Source of the DNA: Vibrio superstes
GTDB lineage: Bacteria; Pseudomonadota; Gammaproteobacteria; Enterobacterales; Vibrionaceae
Direction: 5' to 3'
NCBI RefSeq assembly: GCF_003569005.1
Contig: NZ_BCUR01000004.1
Span: 2,132,644-2,196,643 of the forward strand
Length of the DNA stretch: 64,000 bases
This document shows positions 17,632 to 26,854 of this stretch, piece by piece (the stretch's first letter is position 1; each line of letters begins with the position of its first letter). Below the pieces are notes generated by a model. It was not told the DNA's origin. It did no database searches and was given only the letters and a program-made list of their open reading frames with translations. The translations under genes and the position numbers were made by a program.

Positions 17632-17825
17632 GCCACTAAATTTAAGCCAAACGAGCGAGTGTCACAACAGGCATAAATGCAATCTAATATTACAACTATG
17701 CAACTGGTTAACTAACTAAGATCGAGAGCTAGATAAAAATTGCGCTATTTCAATAAGATAGTTTCAAGAATGCTTGCTAACATCCATAAATAGGCAAGTA
17801 AACCGAATTTAGGGATAGGCAATTA

Positions 17826-18665
17826 ATGTCACAAAAAACCATTGAATATAAAAATCTGCCGAGCAATCTGCGCATTTTGGGCAGAACTTTATTCAAATCT
17901 CAATCCCATTCCGCTATCCCACAATTACATTTCACCGTAAAAGATTTTCACTTTGACCAAGCGCACCTGCAAAGCTACCAACGCTATTGTGGTTTTGCTC
18001 ACCCTGAACTGCCCTTGCCCTACTTATTTGTTGCCAGCCAGAAGGCACAATTACATCTACTCACCGACAACAAGTTTCCGCTAAAGACACTGGGGTTAAT
18101 CCACTCTGGAATTCGTTTTTATCGACATAAGGAGATCGACACTAGAGCAAACTACGATGTCACTGTTTCAGTTGGCCATATTGAACACAAAGCTCGAGGC
18201 ATAGAGTTTGAGTTATGTGTACAGTTTTTTGATAATGATGAACTAGTGTGTGGGTTCGATAGCCGCTACTTTTCCATCACTAGTCGCCAGCGAGGAAATA
18301 AGTCTACGCCAATAGCGGATGACTTTAGTGCCTTTCAGCATATTGCTCGGCTGAACATAACAGAGCAAAGCGTTCGCGGGTATGCACGAGTATCAGGCGA
18401 CTACAATCCCATCCATTTGCACAGGCTGACATCCGCCCCCTTCGGCTTTAAGAAACCCATCGCCCACGGCCTCTATTTATTGGCTCGTTCTCTAGTGTCT
18501 CTGGATATTGCGCCAACAGAGATTGAAGTCAACTTTAAGCGCCCTGCACTGCTACCCATTGAAATCGAATTAGTTCAAGCAGGCAATCACGCCCTATTGA
18601 TCAATACCGAAGCAAAACCGCTGTTGGATATAAAGTGGATCATACCATTCACACTAAGTAAGTGA
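17826..18665 (+). CDS. MaoC-like hot-dog dehydratase domain protein
   Basis: 279 residues. The C-terminal part has the MaoC/R-hydratase motif SGDYNPIHLH and, further on, GFKKPIAHGLYLL, giving the Asp/His hydratase dyad (about residues 197 and 202, with the second conserved His in AHG). The N-terminal half likely forms a second hot-dog fold without the motif. The family hydrates trans-2-enoyl thioesters. It is a single-gene unit divergent from the fluoride-riboswitch operon; its substrate is unknown. Confidence 0.82.
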   Translation: MSQKTIEYKNLPSNLRILGRTLFKSQSHSAIPQLHFTVKDFHFDQAHLQSYQRYCGFAHPELPLPYLFVASQKAQLHLLTDNKFPLKTLGLIHSGIRFYRHKEIDTRANYDVTVSVGHIEHKARGIEFELCVQFFDNDELVCGFDSRYFSITSRQRGNKSTPIADDFSAFQHIARLNITEQSVRGYARVSGDYNPIHLHRLTSAPFGFKKPIAHGLYLLARSLVSLDIAPTEIEVNFKRPALLPIEIELVQAGNHALLINTEAKPLLDIKWIIPFTLSK

Positions 18666-18716
18666 CTAGGGTCTGTTGACCAGTGAGAATGAACCGTTAT
18701 TTAGTACGATTGGTAT
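18666..18716. repeat. remnant of the dispersed repeat and MITE end
   Basis: CTAGGGTCTGTTGACC (like the MITE terminal repeat at 26447) is followed directly by GAACCGTTATTTAGTACGAT, the right end of the 140-bp repeat seen at 13161 and 26299. It looks like a composite remnant with the interior lost, immediately after the MaoC-like gene. Confidence 0.7.
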
Positions 18717-18719
18717 CAG

Positions 18720-19658
18720 TTAATCTCGCTCGGTAAGTGTGATAGTCACAATGCCATGGTCGCTGGCCATACGGTCGATGGCATAGATAGGGTTCACAAG
18801 ATGACTATCAGAGACCTGATAATTACTCACCTCAAACAAGCAAGACGCGCTGTTGCGATCAAACTCCTCTGAAAGCATGATGTAGTCTAAGACACTGCCT
18901 TTTGCGCCATAATAATGTGTGGCCTGAATTGATGGCTCTTGTGCTAAAAGGGTCTTCGAATCGCCAAGTCCTCTTATTGGATCATCGCTAATAGCATCAA
19001 AACAAGAAAATTCGGCACTGGCTAAATCTCGGTTAAAGTCTCCCATCAATACCTGAGGGTAACCTTTGGTGCGCTTGCGCTGGGCAAAGAAAGCATCAAT
19101 AAAGCGAGCTTCAAGCCCCCTTTGCATGGTAGAACGCCAACTCTCAACCGGCTTCAAGCTAGGATTTTCGACACTCAGGGCTTTAGGCCGCTGCGACTTA
19201 AAGTGCACCACGACACAATCGACCTTACCAATGATCGGCAGTTCGACAAGTGCATGCAAGGGTGCTCGGCTAAAGGCAAAACCTAACTCTGCAGATGCCA
19301 AGGGGTCAGATTCAACCGCAGAGACCGACAGCAATGGATAGCGAGAAGCAATGCCAACCACCGGTTCTGAATAGATAAAATCACTCTCGACCTTTGGCTC
19401 ATCAATCACTGCAAAATACGGATAACCAATGCTAGCGAGCAGCTCTTCCAATTCATTGGCACTGAAGATCTCCTGAAAACCAATCACGTCGGCATCCGAA
19501 GCCTCTATTTGCTTGAGTGTCCAATGTTGTTTGTCCTGCCAATGAGCAAAGCTATAGATGTTTTCGAAGTCGTAATACGCCCCCGGCGGCGCTAGGTAAT
19601 TAAACAGGTTGAAGGTCGTGATCTTAATTTGATGTGGGCGCAAAGAGCATCCATCCAT
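18720..19658 (-). CDS. endonuclease/exonuclease/phosphatase family protein
   Basis: About 312 residues of the EEP (DNase I-like) fold: KITTFNLFNYLAPP near the N-terminus (metal-binding Asn), DVIGFQEIF (catalytic Glu), VLMGDFNRD, and the C-terminal SDHGIVTI (catalytic His). Members cleave nucleic acids or phosphate esters; the substrate is not clear. No signal peptide is seen. The start is uncertain: ATG 19658 lacks a good ribosome binding site and a TTG at 19685 is an alternative. Confidence 0.83.
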   Translation of the reverse strand: MDGCSLRPHQIKITTFNLFNYLAPPGAYYDFENIYSFAHWQDKQHWTLKQIEASDADVIGFQEIFSANELEELLASIGYPYFAVIDEPKVESDFIYSEPVVGIASRYPLLSVSAVESDPLASAELGFAFSRAPLHALVELPIIGKVDCVVVHFKSQRPKALSVENPSLKPVESWRSTMQRGLEARFIDAFFAQRKRTKGYPQVLMGDFNRDLASAEFSCFDAISDDPIRGLGDSKTLLAQEPSIQATHYYGAKGSVLDYIMLSEEFDRNSASCLFEVSNYQVSDSHLVNPIYAIDRMASDHGIVTITLTERD

Positions 19659-19759
19659 TACAGTTGGCAAAAAGCTTAACTCCAAGATAACTCAAGTTAC
19701 TGGTTTCAGCGAGTGCCATAGAGTATCTTAAAAGAATAATCAGGATGAGGAGAACCCAA

Positions 19760-20812
19760 ATGGAATACGCCAAACTTGGCCATAGTGAACTGCAAGTATC
19801 GCGCGTCTGCTTAGGTAGCATGACTTGGGGAGTGCAAAACAATCAACACGATGCCGATGAGCAAATCAATCATGCCCTAGCGCAAGGCGTTAACTTTATC
19901 GACACCGCAGAAATGTACGCCATCCCTCCTACCCCAGATACTTATGGTAAAACTGAAGCCATTATTGGTGACTGGATCGCTCGCAATCAAGCTAAGCGTC
20001 AAGAGACTATTATTGCCACAAAAATTGCAGGGCCAGGCATGCATTGGGTTCGCGATGGTGGCCCTATTACTGGCGAAGCCGTTATTCAATCGGTAGAGAA
20101 TTCATTAAAGAGACTGCAAACAGACTACATTGATCTTTACCAACTGCACTGGCCAAACAGAACCTCTCCTCACTTTGGTAAGCAGTGGCCAAATACCTTC
20201 AGTTTCGCAGACGTTGACGTCAACTCACAGCGCTCACAAATGCTAGAGATCTTACAGGCGCTCAATGAATGTATTACCGCAGGTAAGATTCGCCATTGTG
20301 GATTATCAGACGAAACTACTTGGGGTATCAGCACCTATTTAGAGCTTGCCGAAAAACACAGCCTGCCTAAGATGGTTTCTATACAAAACGAGTTCAGCCT
20401 ATTGTGTCAAAAGGATTGGCCCTACTTGATTGAGCACTGCCATCATGCGGATGTCGCTTATCTACCTTGGTCACCGTTGGCTAGTGGTTTGTTAACCGGG
20501 AAATATGCCAATGGCGCTCGCCCTGCAGGCAGTCGCTGGAGCTTGATGAACTCTAATAACATCTACCGAAGCACTGAACTCGCGCACAGCGCCGTAGCGC
20601 AGTACGCTGACATCGCCAAGGATATCGGCATTACTCCAGCGCAACTGGCGTTAGCGTGGTGTAACAGCGTTCAGGGTGTGACCTCTAGCATTATTGGCGC
20701 TACGAGTATGGCTCAGCTAAAGGAAGACCTAGCAGCTTTTGAACTGACTCTGGATAATGAGACTCAGAAACGTATTGCCAACGTCATCAAGCAAATCCCT
20801 GCTCCTTATTAA
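19760..20812 (+). CDS. aldo/keto reductase, Tas-like
   Basis: About 350 residues of the NADPH-dependent aldo/keto reductase TIM barrel. The sequence tracks E. coli Tas: MEYAKLGHSELQVSRVCLGSMTWG, the active-site region NFIDTAEMYAIPP (Asp and Tyr), SLKRLQTDYIDLYQLHWPNR and the C-terminal TSSIIGATSMAQLKEDL cofactor segment. The ATG at 19760 is preferred because AGGAG lies just upstream and homology begins there. It is divergent from the EEP gene. Confidence 0.9.
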   Translation: MEYAKLGHSELQVSRVCLGSMTWGVQNNQHDADEQINHALAQGVNFIDTAEMYAIPPTPDTYGKTEAIIGDWIARNQAKRQETIIATKIAGPGMHWVRDGGPITGEAVIQSVENSLKRLQTDYIDLYQLHWPNRTSPHFGKQWPNTFSFADVDVNSQRSQMLEILQALNECITAGKIRHCGLSDETTWGISTYLELAEKHSLPKMVSIQNEFSLLCQKDWPYLIEHCHHADVAYLPWSPLASGLLTGKYANGARPAGSRWSLMNSNNIYRSTELAHSAVAQYADIAKDIGITPAQLALAWCNSVQGVTSSIIGATSMAQLKEDLAAFELTLDNETQKRIANVIKQIPAPY

Positions 20813-20862
20813 TTGATCAAACTAGGTTGGGGATCCCCCAGCCTATTAGCGAGCCCAGAAAA

Positions 20863-21756
20863 ATGAGTGAGTCAACACCTGTAAATAACGACACTATTGC
20901 GCCTTCATCTCCGAAATCAAACCGCGCGCTCCTTACTGTAATTACTCTGCTTCTCACAATTGGTGCAGTGCTTAACTTTGCGGATCACTACGCCGATATC
21001 AAACTCAACGAATCCTTAGAGCAAGGAGTGGTCGCCTTTGCATCAGTACGCAGTATTCATGCCGTCATATCAATGCTGAAAGGTACTGAAATCAGCGTCC
21101 CATTCCTCACAGTAAGTGTGGGGGAGATTCTATCTCCAGCAACAGAGATACTGCAGTCCACGTCTACCGTACTGACCACAGCTTTAGCTTCGCTGGGCTT
21201 ACAGAAAATCTTACTGGATGTGTTTTCAGCCAAATTGGTCAATATAACCATAGCCATCAGTGCCTTTGCCTATTTGGTTACCTTGTGGGTACCTTCGTTT
21301 AGTCGATTTTTTAAGTTCACACAGTCGCTATTTTTTGTCCTCTGTCTGACTCGATATTTACTAGTAGGAACCTTAGTGCTAAACAGCCTAGTTGATACCT
21401 TGTTTTTAAATGAACAAACACAACAGATCACCCAACAGACCGATTTTATTGCCACAGATTTGCATCAGTTTAATCAGAAGTTGATTGACGGAAAGACAGC
21501 AGAGTACGAGGAAGATGATAGCCTACTGGACAGTGCGAAAAGAACGTGGAACAACGTGACCAATGGCTTTGAACAAACCAAGCAAGAGATGCAACAAAGC
21601 TTTGATGAACTTCAGGAAAAAACAGAGTCTTTAGTCATCAATCTACTCACCCTGATTGCAATGTTCACGCTAAAAACCATTTTGATCCCCATAGGCTTTT
21701 TGTTATTGCTGAAGAACCTGTATTGGGGTCTGATTAAGCGCTTGTCTCCTATTTAA
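20863..21756 (+). CDS. membrane protein of unknown function
   Basis: About 297 residues. Hydrophobic segments lie at about residues 22-40, 130-150, 165-190 and near the C-terminus (about 260-290); a polar region containing predicted coiled coil (TKQEMQQSFDELQEKTESL) precedes the last one. I do not recognise a characterised family. The start at 20863 (MSESTPVNN) is preferred over an in-frame ATG 36 bases earlier that falls in a GGTTGGGGATCCCCCAGCC palindrome. A bidirectional terminator follows it. Confidence 0.75.
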   Translation: MSESTPVNNDTIAPSSPKSNRALLTVITLLLTIGAVLNFADHYADIKLNESLEQGVVAFASVRSIHAVISMLKGTEISVPFLTVSVGEILSPATEILQSTSTVLTTALASLGLQKILLDVFSAKLVNITIAISAFAYLVTLWVPSFSRFFKFTQSLFFVLCLTRYLLVGTLVLNSLVDTLFLNEQTQQITQQTDFIATDLHQFNQKLIDGKTAEYEEDDSLLDSAKRTWNNVTNGFEQTKQEMQQSFDELQEKTESLVINLLTLIAMFTLKTILIPIGFLLLLKNLYWGLIKRLSPI

Positions 21757-21763
21757 TTCTCGC

Positions 21764-21786
21764 TTGCCCCTAAATTTTAGGGGCAA
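21764..21786. terminator. bidirectional terminator between convergent genes
   Basis: TTGCCCCTAAA / TTTAGGGGCAA, an 11-bp inverted repeat, sits between the convergent membrane-protein and DM13 genes; short A/T runs flank it on both sides. Confidence 0.7.
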
Positions 21787-21798
21787 ATTTGTATAGGC

Positions 21799-22272
21799 CT
21801 ACTCTCTGTATTTGGCGGAGGTAATAAATTCGCCAAAACTTTCACACCAAATAATCACGGTCGTGTAATCTTCAAGGTCGATGGCCTTATCAACCGTGAG
21901 ACTAAAGCCGTTAAAACTTTTTACGTCCCCCACCTGAACCATCTGTGATTTTAATTGATTGAATTTAGCTTCTGTTTCTAAATACTCTGGAGAGAGATAC
22001 AACTTGTAGTCAGGTCCTGGGGCTAATTCTCCCACAAAAGAGATTTGCTCTGCGCTAAGCATCACCTTTCCTTCACCCCAATGAAAAAAGTCGCTGTCTT
22101 GGCGCTCTTTATCAAAGCTTGCGGTAAACTCAGCCTTATCAAAATGCTGAATGATCTGTTCCGTTGGTGCCGGCGGTGCGGTCAGAATCGGCAGAGCGTA
22201 AATACCAAGAGCAAAACCAAAGCCAATCGCAATAATATGGGTAACCAATAACAATACTTTTTTCAACGCCAT
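21799..22272 (-). CDS. DM13-domain protein, membrane-anchored
   Basis: 157 residues: an N-terminal hydrophobic anchor (VLLLVTHIIAIGFGFALGIYAL) then a DM13 domain. The family C-terminal pattern, an aromatic/hydrophobic strand with one conserved Cys (TVIIWCESFGEFITSA), is present. DM13 domains are proposed to work in redox reactions. The ATG at 22272 has AAGGA upstream. It starts 38 bases after benE on the same strand, so the two may be one transcript. Confidence 0.82.
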   Translation of the reverse strand: MALKKVLLLVTHIIAIGFGFALGIYALPILTAPPAPTEQIIQHFDKAEFTASFDKERQDSDFFHWGEGKVMLSAEQISFVGELAPGPDYKLYLSPEYLETEAKFNQLKSQMVQVGDVKSFNGFSLTVDKAIDLEDYTTVIIWCESFGEFITSAKYRE

Positions 22273-22309
22273 CAATCCTTGTGCAAATGGTTCACTAACT
22301 CATTCAATT

Positions 22310-23506
22310 CTAGGCATATTCGCGACGACTTGCTGAAGAAAGTGCATAAGCGGTAATACCCAATAACAATCCCCAAAAAGCACTACCAATACCCATAAGC
22401 GACACGCCAGATGCGGTCATTAAAAAGGTAAGCAAAGCAGGCTCTCTTTCACTCGCATCATTTAGTGCAATCGCAAGGCTATTGCCTATGGTTCCCACTA
22501 GAGCGAGTCCTGCTATGGTAAACACTAAGGCTTGGGGAAAGACCGAAAATAACGTCGCTACTGTTGCCGCAAATAGGCCAGTGAGCAGATAAAACAGACC
22601 TGCCCATACCGATGCCATATAACGCATTTTAGGGTCTTCGCCCGCTTCTTTTCCCATACATATAGCCGCAGTAATGGCAGCCAGATTAAACGCAAAGCCA
22701 CCAAACGGTGCCATCAGCACGCCCATGAATCCTGTGGTAGATATCAGTGGAGAAGATCGCGTCTGGTAACCATTCGCCCTCAACACAGCAATACCCGGAA
22801 CATTTTGCGAGGCCATGGTCACCACAAATAATGGGATCCCTATGCCTATCACCGCAGATAAAGAAAACTCTGGGGAAATCCAAACAGGAGAAGCCATTTC
22901 CAAGCCAATGCCATCTAATTTTAATGAGCCCTGAGTCAAACTTATGGCGACTCCAATCAACAGCACCAAGGGAATGGTATACAGAGGAACCCATCGTTTT
23001 AGAACAAGGTAGCCAATGAGCATACCACCCACCAGCAAAGGATCGATGGCGATTCCAGTAAACACATTTAGGCCAAATTGCAGTAAGACTCCGGCTAACA
23101 TGGCAGAAGCAATTGAGCTTGGAATATGCCGAGTCAGTTTTTCGAACCAACCCGTTAAGCCGCACACCAATATTAAGGTGGATGAGAACAAAAACACCCC
23201 TATCGCCTGATTGATACTAACACCGTCTAGTGAGGTTGCCAGCAATGCAGCCCCAGGTGTCGACCATGCTGTTAAGATAGGCGTTTTATAAAAGAGAGAT
23301 AAGCCTATGGTGGTCACAGCCATCCCAACACCTAGCGCCCACAACCAGGAACTGATTTGCTCAGCACTAGCACCCGTTGCATTAGCTGCTTGAAAGATAA
23401 TGACCGCAGAACTGGTATAGCCGACCAACACCGCGATAAAACCTGCAGTAACATGAGATAAATTAAAGAAGCGATGGATCTTCTGACCATACTGACTGAC
23501 GTACAT
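22310..23506 (-). CDS. BenE-family benzoate/H+ symporter
   Basis: About 398 residues with roughly 12 hydrophobic segments. The sequence LSHVTAGFIAVLVGYTSSAVIIFQAA and YKTPILTAWSTPGAALLAT match the BenE/YdcO family of putative benzoate transporters in the inner membrane. The start is set at the ATG with GGACAAGGG upstream (MYVSQYGQKI). It is divergent from an XRE-cupin regulator with paired inverted sites in between, the same arrangement as E. coli ydcO-ydcN, so the regulator probably controls it. Confidence 0.9.
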   Translation of the reverse strand: MYVSQYGQKIHRFFNLSHVTAGFIAVLVGYTSSAVIIFQAANATGASAEQISSWLWALGVGMAVTTIGLSLFYKTPILTAWSTPGAALLATSLDGVSINQAIGVFLFSSTLILVCGLTGWFEKLTRHIPSSIASAMLAGVLLQFGLNVFTGIAIDPLLVGGMLIGYLVLKRWVPLYTIPLVLLIGVAISLTQGSLKLDGIGLEMASPVWISPEFSLSAVIGIGIPLFVVTMASQNVPGIAVLRANGYQTRSSPLISTTGFMGVLMAPFGGFAFNLAAITAAICMGKEAGEDPKMRYMASVWAGLFYLLTGLFAATVATLFSVFPQALVFTIAGLALVGTIGNSLAIALNDASEREPALLTFLMTASGVSLMGIGSAFWGLLLGITAYALSSASRREYA

Positions 23507-23543
23507 ACCCTTGTCCTTTCCCTTTTGCCATAAACAACACCCA

Positions 23544-23596
23544 TGTACGCAATAACGCACAAATCAAAAGATAGCACTTGTGCGCTATAACGTACA
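23544..23596. promoter_or_regulatory. paired inverted operator-like sites between benE and its regulator
   Basis: TGTACGCAATAACGCACAA (23544-23562) and its near-exact inverse TTGTGCGCTATAACGTACA (23578-23596) flank a 15-base spacer. Both keep TGTACG.....CGCACAA on opposite strands. Such a symmetrical pair is a likely binding site for the XRE-cupin protein encoded next door and would overlap both divergent promoters. Confidence 0.75.
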
Positions 23597-23631
23597 GATC
23601 TAAAATAATAAAAGGATAAGCAGGCAAACGA

Positions 23632-24180
23632 GTGTGGTATCAAGTGTCAGAACAGCTATTTAAGCAACAAGTGGGAAAGAAGTTAAAATCAATTCGTCTG
23701 GATAAGCAGCTTAGCCTAGATGCTGCAGCAAAGCTTACTGGGGTGTCAAAAGCAATGCTTGGGCAGATTGAAAGAGGTGAATCGAGCCCTACCATCAATA
23801 AGCTGTGGCAAATTGCCAGTGGCTTAGAGGTGTCCTTTTCTTCTTTCTTTGCCACAACTAAGGAACTGCGTCAGCATAACCAAGCCTTTCCCAACGACAG
23901 TAAGATGAAGGTTGATACGCTGTTTGGCTATCAAGCGGATACCCAATTTGAGATGTTTGAAATACAACTCACAGACTTTCATCAGCAAGACTCTACACCT
24001 CACAGCCATGGGGTCATTGAGCACATTGTAGTTTTATCGGGGGAGCTAGCTATGCGGTTCGACGGTGACTGGCACCCATTGCTACAAGGAGAGTGTGTTC
24101 GATTTTTTGCTGACCAAGCGCACAGCTACAAAGCCATAACTGAAACCGTGCGCTTTCAAAATATTGTGTACTACCCCTAG
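23632..24180 (+). CDS. XRE-family HTH regulator with cupin sensor domain
   Basis: 182 residues: an N-terminal lambda-repressor-like helix-turn-helix (about 8-62; LDAAAKLTGVSKAMLGQIERGESSPTINKLW) joined to a C-terminal cupin domain (about 105-180; the TPHSHGVIEHIVVLSGELAMRFDG beta-barrel strand pattern). Resembles E. coli YdcN. It is a GTG start with AAAGGA upstream. It probably represses benE and itself through the sites at 23544-23596. It meets the EamA gene tail to tail with one base between stop codons. Confidence 0.88.
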   Translation: MWYQVSEQLFKQQVGKKLKSIRLDKQLSLDAAAKLTGVSKAMLGQIERGESSPTINKLWQIASGLEVSFSSFFATTKELRQHNQAFPNDSKMKVDTLFGYQADTQFEMFEIQLTDFHQQDSTPHSHGVIEHIVVLSGELAMRFDGDWHPLLQGECVRFFADQAHSYKAITETVRFQNIVYYP

Positions 24181-24181
24181 T

Positions 24182-25072
24182 CTACGAGGCCACATCGGTA
24201 ACTATGTCCACAGCCTTGTCGGCGGGCTTTTTTCTTCTGCGCCAGCGGATAGGCATTAACGGAACCACAATCATCGCGATACCAATGATAGTCAATAGAT
24301 CTGGGATCTCGTCAAACCACATGATCCCAAATAGGGTAACAAAAACCAGACCCGAATATTCAGCCAAGGCTATGTGACTTGCAGGGGCTTTTTTGTATGC
24401 CACAACCACCAGCGCGTGATAGCTCAATACAAAAAAGTTGATCGCTAAGATCCAAAACAGATGACGGATTTCAATAGGCCCCCAATTAGGTAGCGCCAGT
24501 AAAAACGCTCCAGGGATCGTTAAAGCGGTAGTCCAAAAGAGCGTCGAGACCACTGACTGAGAAGCTGGCAAGCGCTTGATTAAGATATTGCCTACCGCCA
24601 TTGCCAGAGCGCTACCCAAGGCAATAATCGCAGCCCAATGAAAATGCTCAGGTCTTAACACCACCAGCACACCGATAAAGCCAATCCCCGTGGCGATCAC
24701 CTTCTTCATCGGAGGCATTTCTTTCAAGAAGATGATCGATAATGGCAGCATCATCAACGGCGCCACATAAAACATCGCGTTCGCCGTTGCCAAGGTTAAA
24801 TGAGTAATCGCTACCATAGCGCAACCACTGCCAATCAAAATAAATTGCGAGCGCCAGAAGTTGATCTTGCCACAACCCAGCATACGCTCTTGCCTTGGTA
24901 GGCGCAGCCATAATGGCGCAATAATCAGCAGGCTCATGATCTGCCTGATCAACACATACTGAAAGGTAGGCACTTCACCATTAAGGACCTTAAGTGAAAC
25001 ATCCGAGAGTGAAGCTAAGAAGTTGGCAAAGACCAATAATAAGATGGCTTGAGTGACCGAGTTACCGCGCAT
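24182..25072 (-). CDS. EamA/DMT-family transporter
   Basis: 296 residues with ten hydrophobic segments in two EamA repeats (about 6-135 and 150-280), the drug/metabolite transporter superfamily. The substrate is unknown. A basic cytoplasmic tail (RWRRRKKPADK) closes the protein. Its promoter lies toward rlmF on the right; the 3' end abuts the regulator gene. Confidence 0.87.
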   Translation of the reverse strand: MRGNSVTQAILLLVFANFLASLSDVSLKVLNGEVPTFQYVLIRQIMSLLIIAPLWLRLPRQERMLGCGKINFWRSQFILIGSGCAMVAITHLTLATANAMFYVAPLMMLPLSIIFLKEMPPMKKVIATGIGFIGVLVVLRPEHFHWAAIIALGSALAMAVGNILIKRLPASQSVVSTLFWTTALTIPGAFLLALPNWGPIEIRHLFWILAINFFVLSYHALVVVAYKKAPASHIALAEYSGLVFVTLFGIMWFDEIPDLLTIIGIAMIVVPLMPIRWRRRKKPADKAVDIVTDVAS

Positions 25073-25214
25073 AGAGCTCTAACATAGTGAAGAATGGCAA
25101 AGATGCGCGAAGATATCAGTCTTTGTGCGATAGATCCAATTGTATGACTAGGCTAAGCTTGTGCTAAAGTAGCGACCGCAATGCAGACACCCAATACCGA
25201 GTATCGATATCCTG

Positions 25215-26165
25215 ATGAAAAATAACAAAGCTACCCCAAAAAAAACCGTCAAAGTCGGTCTTCATCCGAGAAATAAACACCACGGACGCTACGATATCGA
25301 TGCCTTGGTAAAAGCACTTCCAGAATTAAAACGTAAGGTCACACTCAACCCTAAGGGAGAGCAAACCGTAGACTTTAGCGACCCAGAAGCAGTGCTAACC
25401 CTTAATAAGGCCTTGCTGGCCCACCACTATCAGGTGAGATTCTGGGACATCCCAAAGGGCTATCTATGCCCGCCGATTCCAGGACGTGCCGATTATGTGC
25501 ACCGCTTAGCAGACTTATTGGATACAACCGATAACACCATCAATGCTCTCGATATCGGCACAGGAGCGAGCTGTATTTACCCTATTATCGGTGCCACGGA
25601 CTACCAGTGGCACTTTACTGCGTCCGATGTTGACCCTATCTCCATTAAGGTTGCTACCGAGATTGCCAAGCTAAACCCCCATCTATCGAAGAAGATAGTG
25701 CCGCGCCTACAAAAAAATGCTGACAATATCTTCAAGGGAGTCATTCATGAGGGCGAATACTATCACCTCACCCTGTGTAACCCTCCCTTTCACAAATCCT
25801 TGAAGGATGCGGAGCAAGGAACAAAACGAAAAGCCGATAATCTTGCAAAGAACAGAGCCAAACGCGGTTCAGAGGCTATGAATAAAAAAGGCCTACCAAT
25901 AAAACCAACGCCACAAGGACTCAACTTTGGCGGTCAAAAGGCGGAGCTTTGGTGCCCCGGTGGCGAGGAGGCATTCATAAAAAATATGGCCCAAGAAAGT
26001 GCCCTATTTAAACAACAGGTAGGCTGGTTCAGTACCCTTATCTCCAAAAAAGAGAACGTCGCACCGATGCAGAAAGTGCTCAACAAACTAGGCGCGAGTG
26101 AGGTCAAGGTTGTTGAGATGTGTCAGGGACAGAAAATCAGTCGATTTATTGCGTGGCGATACTAG
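25215..26165 (+). CDS. rlmF: 23S rRNA (adenine1618-N6)-methyltransferase RlmF
   Basis: 316 residues. Methylates N6 of A1618 in 23S rRNA (E. coli numbering). The N-terminal LHPRNKHHGRYDIDALVKALPEL, the SAM-binding LDIGTGASCIYPIIG and the catalytic NPPF are present with the C-terminal LWCPGGEEAFIKNM segment. The first 20 residues are Lys-rich, as usual. It is monocistronic. Confidence 0.95.
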   Translation: MKNNKATPKKTVKVGLHPRNKHHGRYDIDALVKALPELKRKVTLNPKGEQTVDFSDPEAVLTLNKALLAHHYQVRFWDIPKGYLCPPIPGRADYVHRLADLLDTTDNTINALDIGTGASCIYPIIGATDYQWHFTASDVDPISIKVATEIAKLNPHLSKKIVPRLQKNADNIFKGVIHEGEYYHLTLCNPPFHKSLKDAEQGTKRKADNLAKNRAKRGSEAMNKKGLPIKPTPQGLNFGGQKAELWCPGGEEAFIKNMAQESALFKQQVGWFSTLISKKENVAPMQKVLNKLGASEVKVVEMCQGQKISRFIAWRY

Positions 26166-26201
26166 GGCCTGTTGACCCTAATTTACTCAAGGCATAAAAA
26201 A

Positions 26202-26225
26202 GCCAGTAAGCAATGACTTACTGGC
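26202..26225 (-). terminator. hairpin with T tail on the minus strand
   Basis: GCCAGTAAG / CTTACTGGC, a 9-bp stem with a 6-base loop, is followed by T6 on the minus strand, about 40 bases after rlmF. It could also act for rlmF read-through from the right; no minus-strand gene ends here. Confidence 0.55.
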
Positions 26226-26298
26226 AAATACAACTACCCGAATTTAGTTTTTACTCGGTAATGTAACCAAAGCGCAGATATCTTATATCAATCACAGT

Positions 26299-26439
26299 AA
26301 GTAAGTGGTCAGAAATAGCGTAGGAAAAACGCTGGATAACAAGGCAGAACTTTTTGATAAGTCGTTATTCTACAATTCTAACGCCGTTATCGAGTGTTTT
26401 AACAAGCTAGGATGACCCGTTATTTGCTACGATTGGTAT
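26299..26439 (+). repeat. dispersed intergenic repeat, copy B (about 140 bp)
   Basis: Matches 13161-13306 in reverse orientation (see that entry) with roughly four in five bases identical by eye. A third partial copy is at about 18685-18716. It abuts the MITE-like element that starts at 26447. No reading frame. Confidence 0.8.
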
Positions 26440-26446
26440 TATTTAT

Positions 26447-26715
26447 CTAGGGTCTGTTGACCTTTTGAGGTTATTTTTGTAGCGATTTGTTGGGTATTAA
26501 TACAAGGCAGTCACTTTTAGGTGTGGTGGTTCCACATGAAAAGTGACTAACGCGGTAGAAATGCCCAACAAAGCGCTACCCGAAGGGCTCGTCCAGAAGC
26601 CATTTACTCTTCGTTGAGCGGCTTTTGCTTAGATGACTAGGCGGCAAGTCCCTCGCCTTGATTAAATGGCTTCTGGTCGAGCAAAATTTAATCGCAAAAG
26701 GTCAACAGACCCTAG
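26447..26715. mobile_element. MITE-like element with 21-bp terminal inverted repeats
   Basis: The first 20 bases, CTAGGGTCTGTTGACCTTTT (26447-26466), plus one G, are exactly inverted at 26695-26715. The 269-bp interior has no gene. TA or CTAG at the edges could be target duplication. Related single ends occur at about 13308 (GGGTCGATTGACC), 18667 and 26164. This is the form of a miniature inverted-repeat transposable element; the mobilising transposase is not in the window. Confidence 0.8.
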
Positions 26716-26854
26716 TTACCAATAGATCATCGTTACGTTTCGATATAAGTCTCCTTTAATTTAAGCCCTGCGCGTCTTGCAAGGACGCCAAATAAATCAG
26801 GTTTCATGTAAGAAGGTTTCTATAATTCTTAGATAATCCTCGGGGGGATAAAGC

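Noticed and set aside
20826..20850. GGTTGGGGATCCCCCAGCC palindrome as terminator of the aldo/keto reductase gene
   Set aside because: Loop would be only about two bases and no T tail follows; it may be a different structure.
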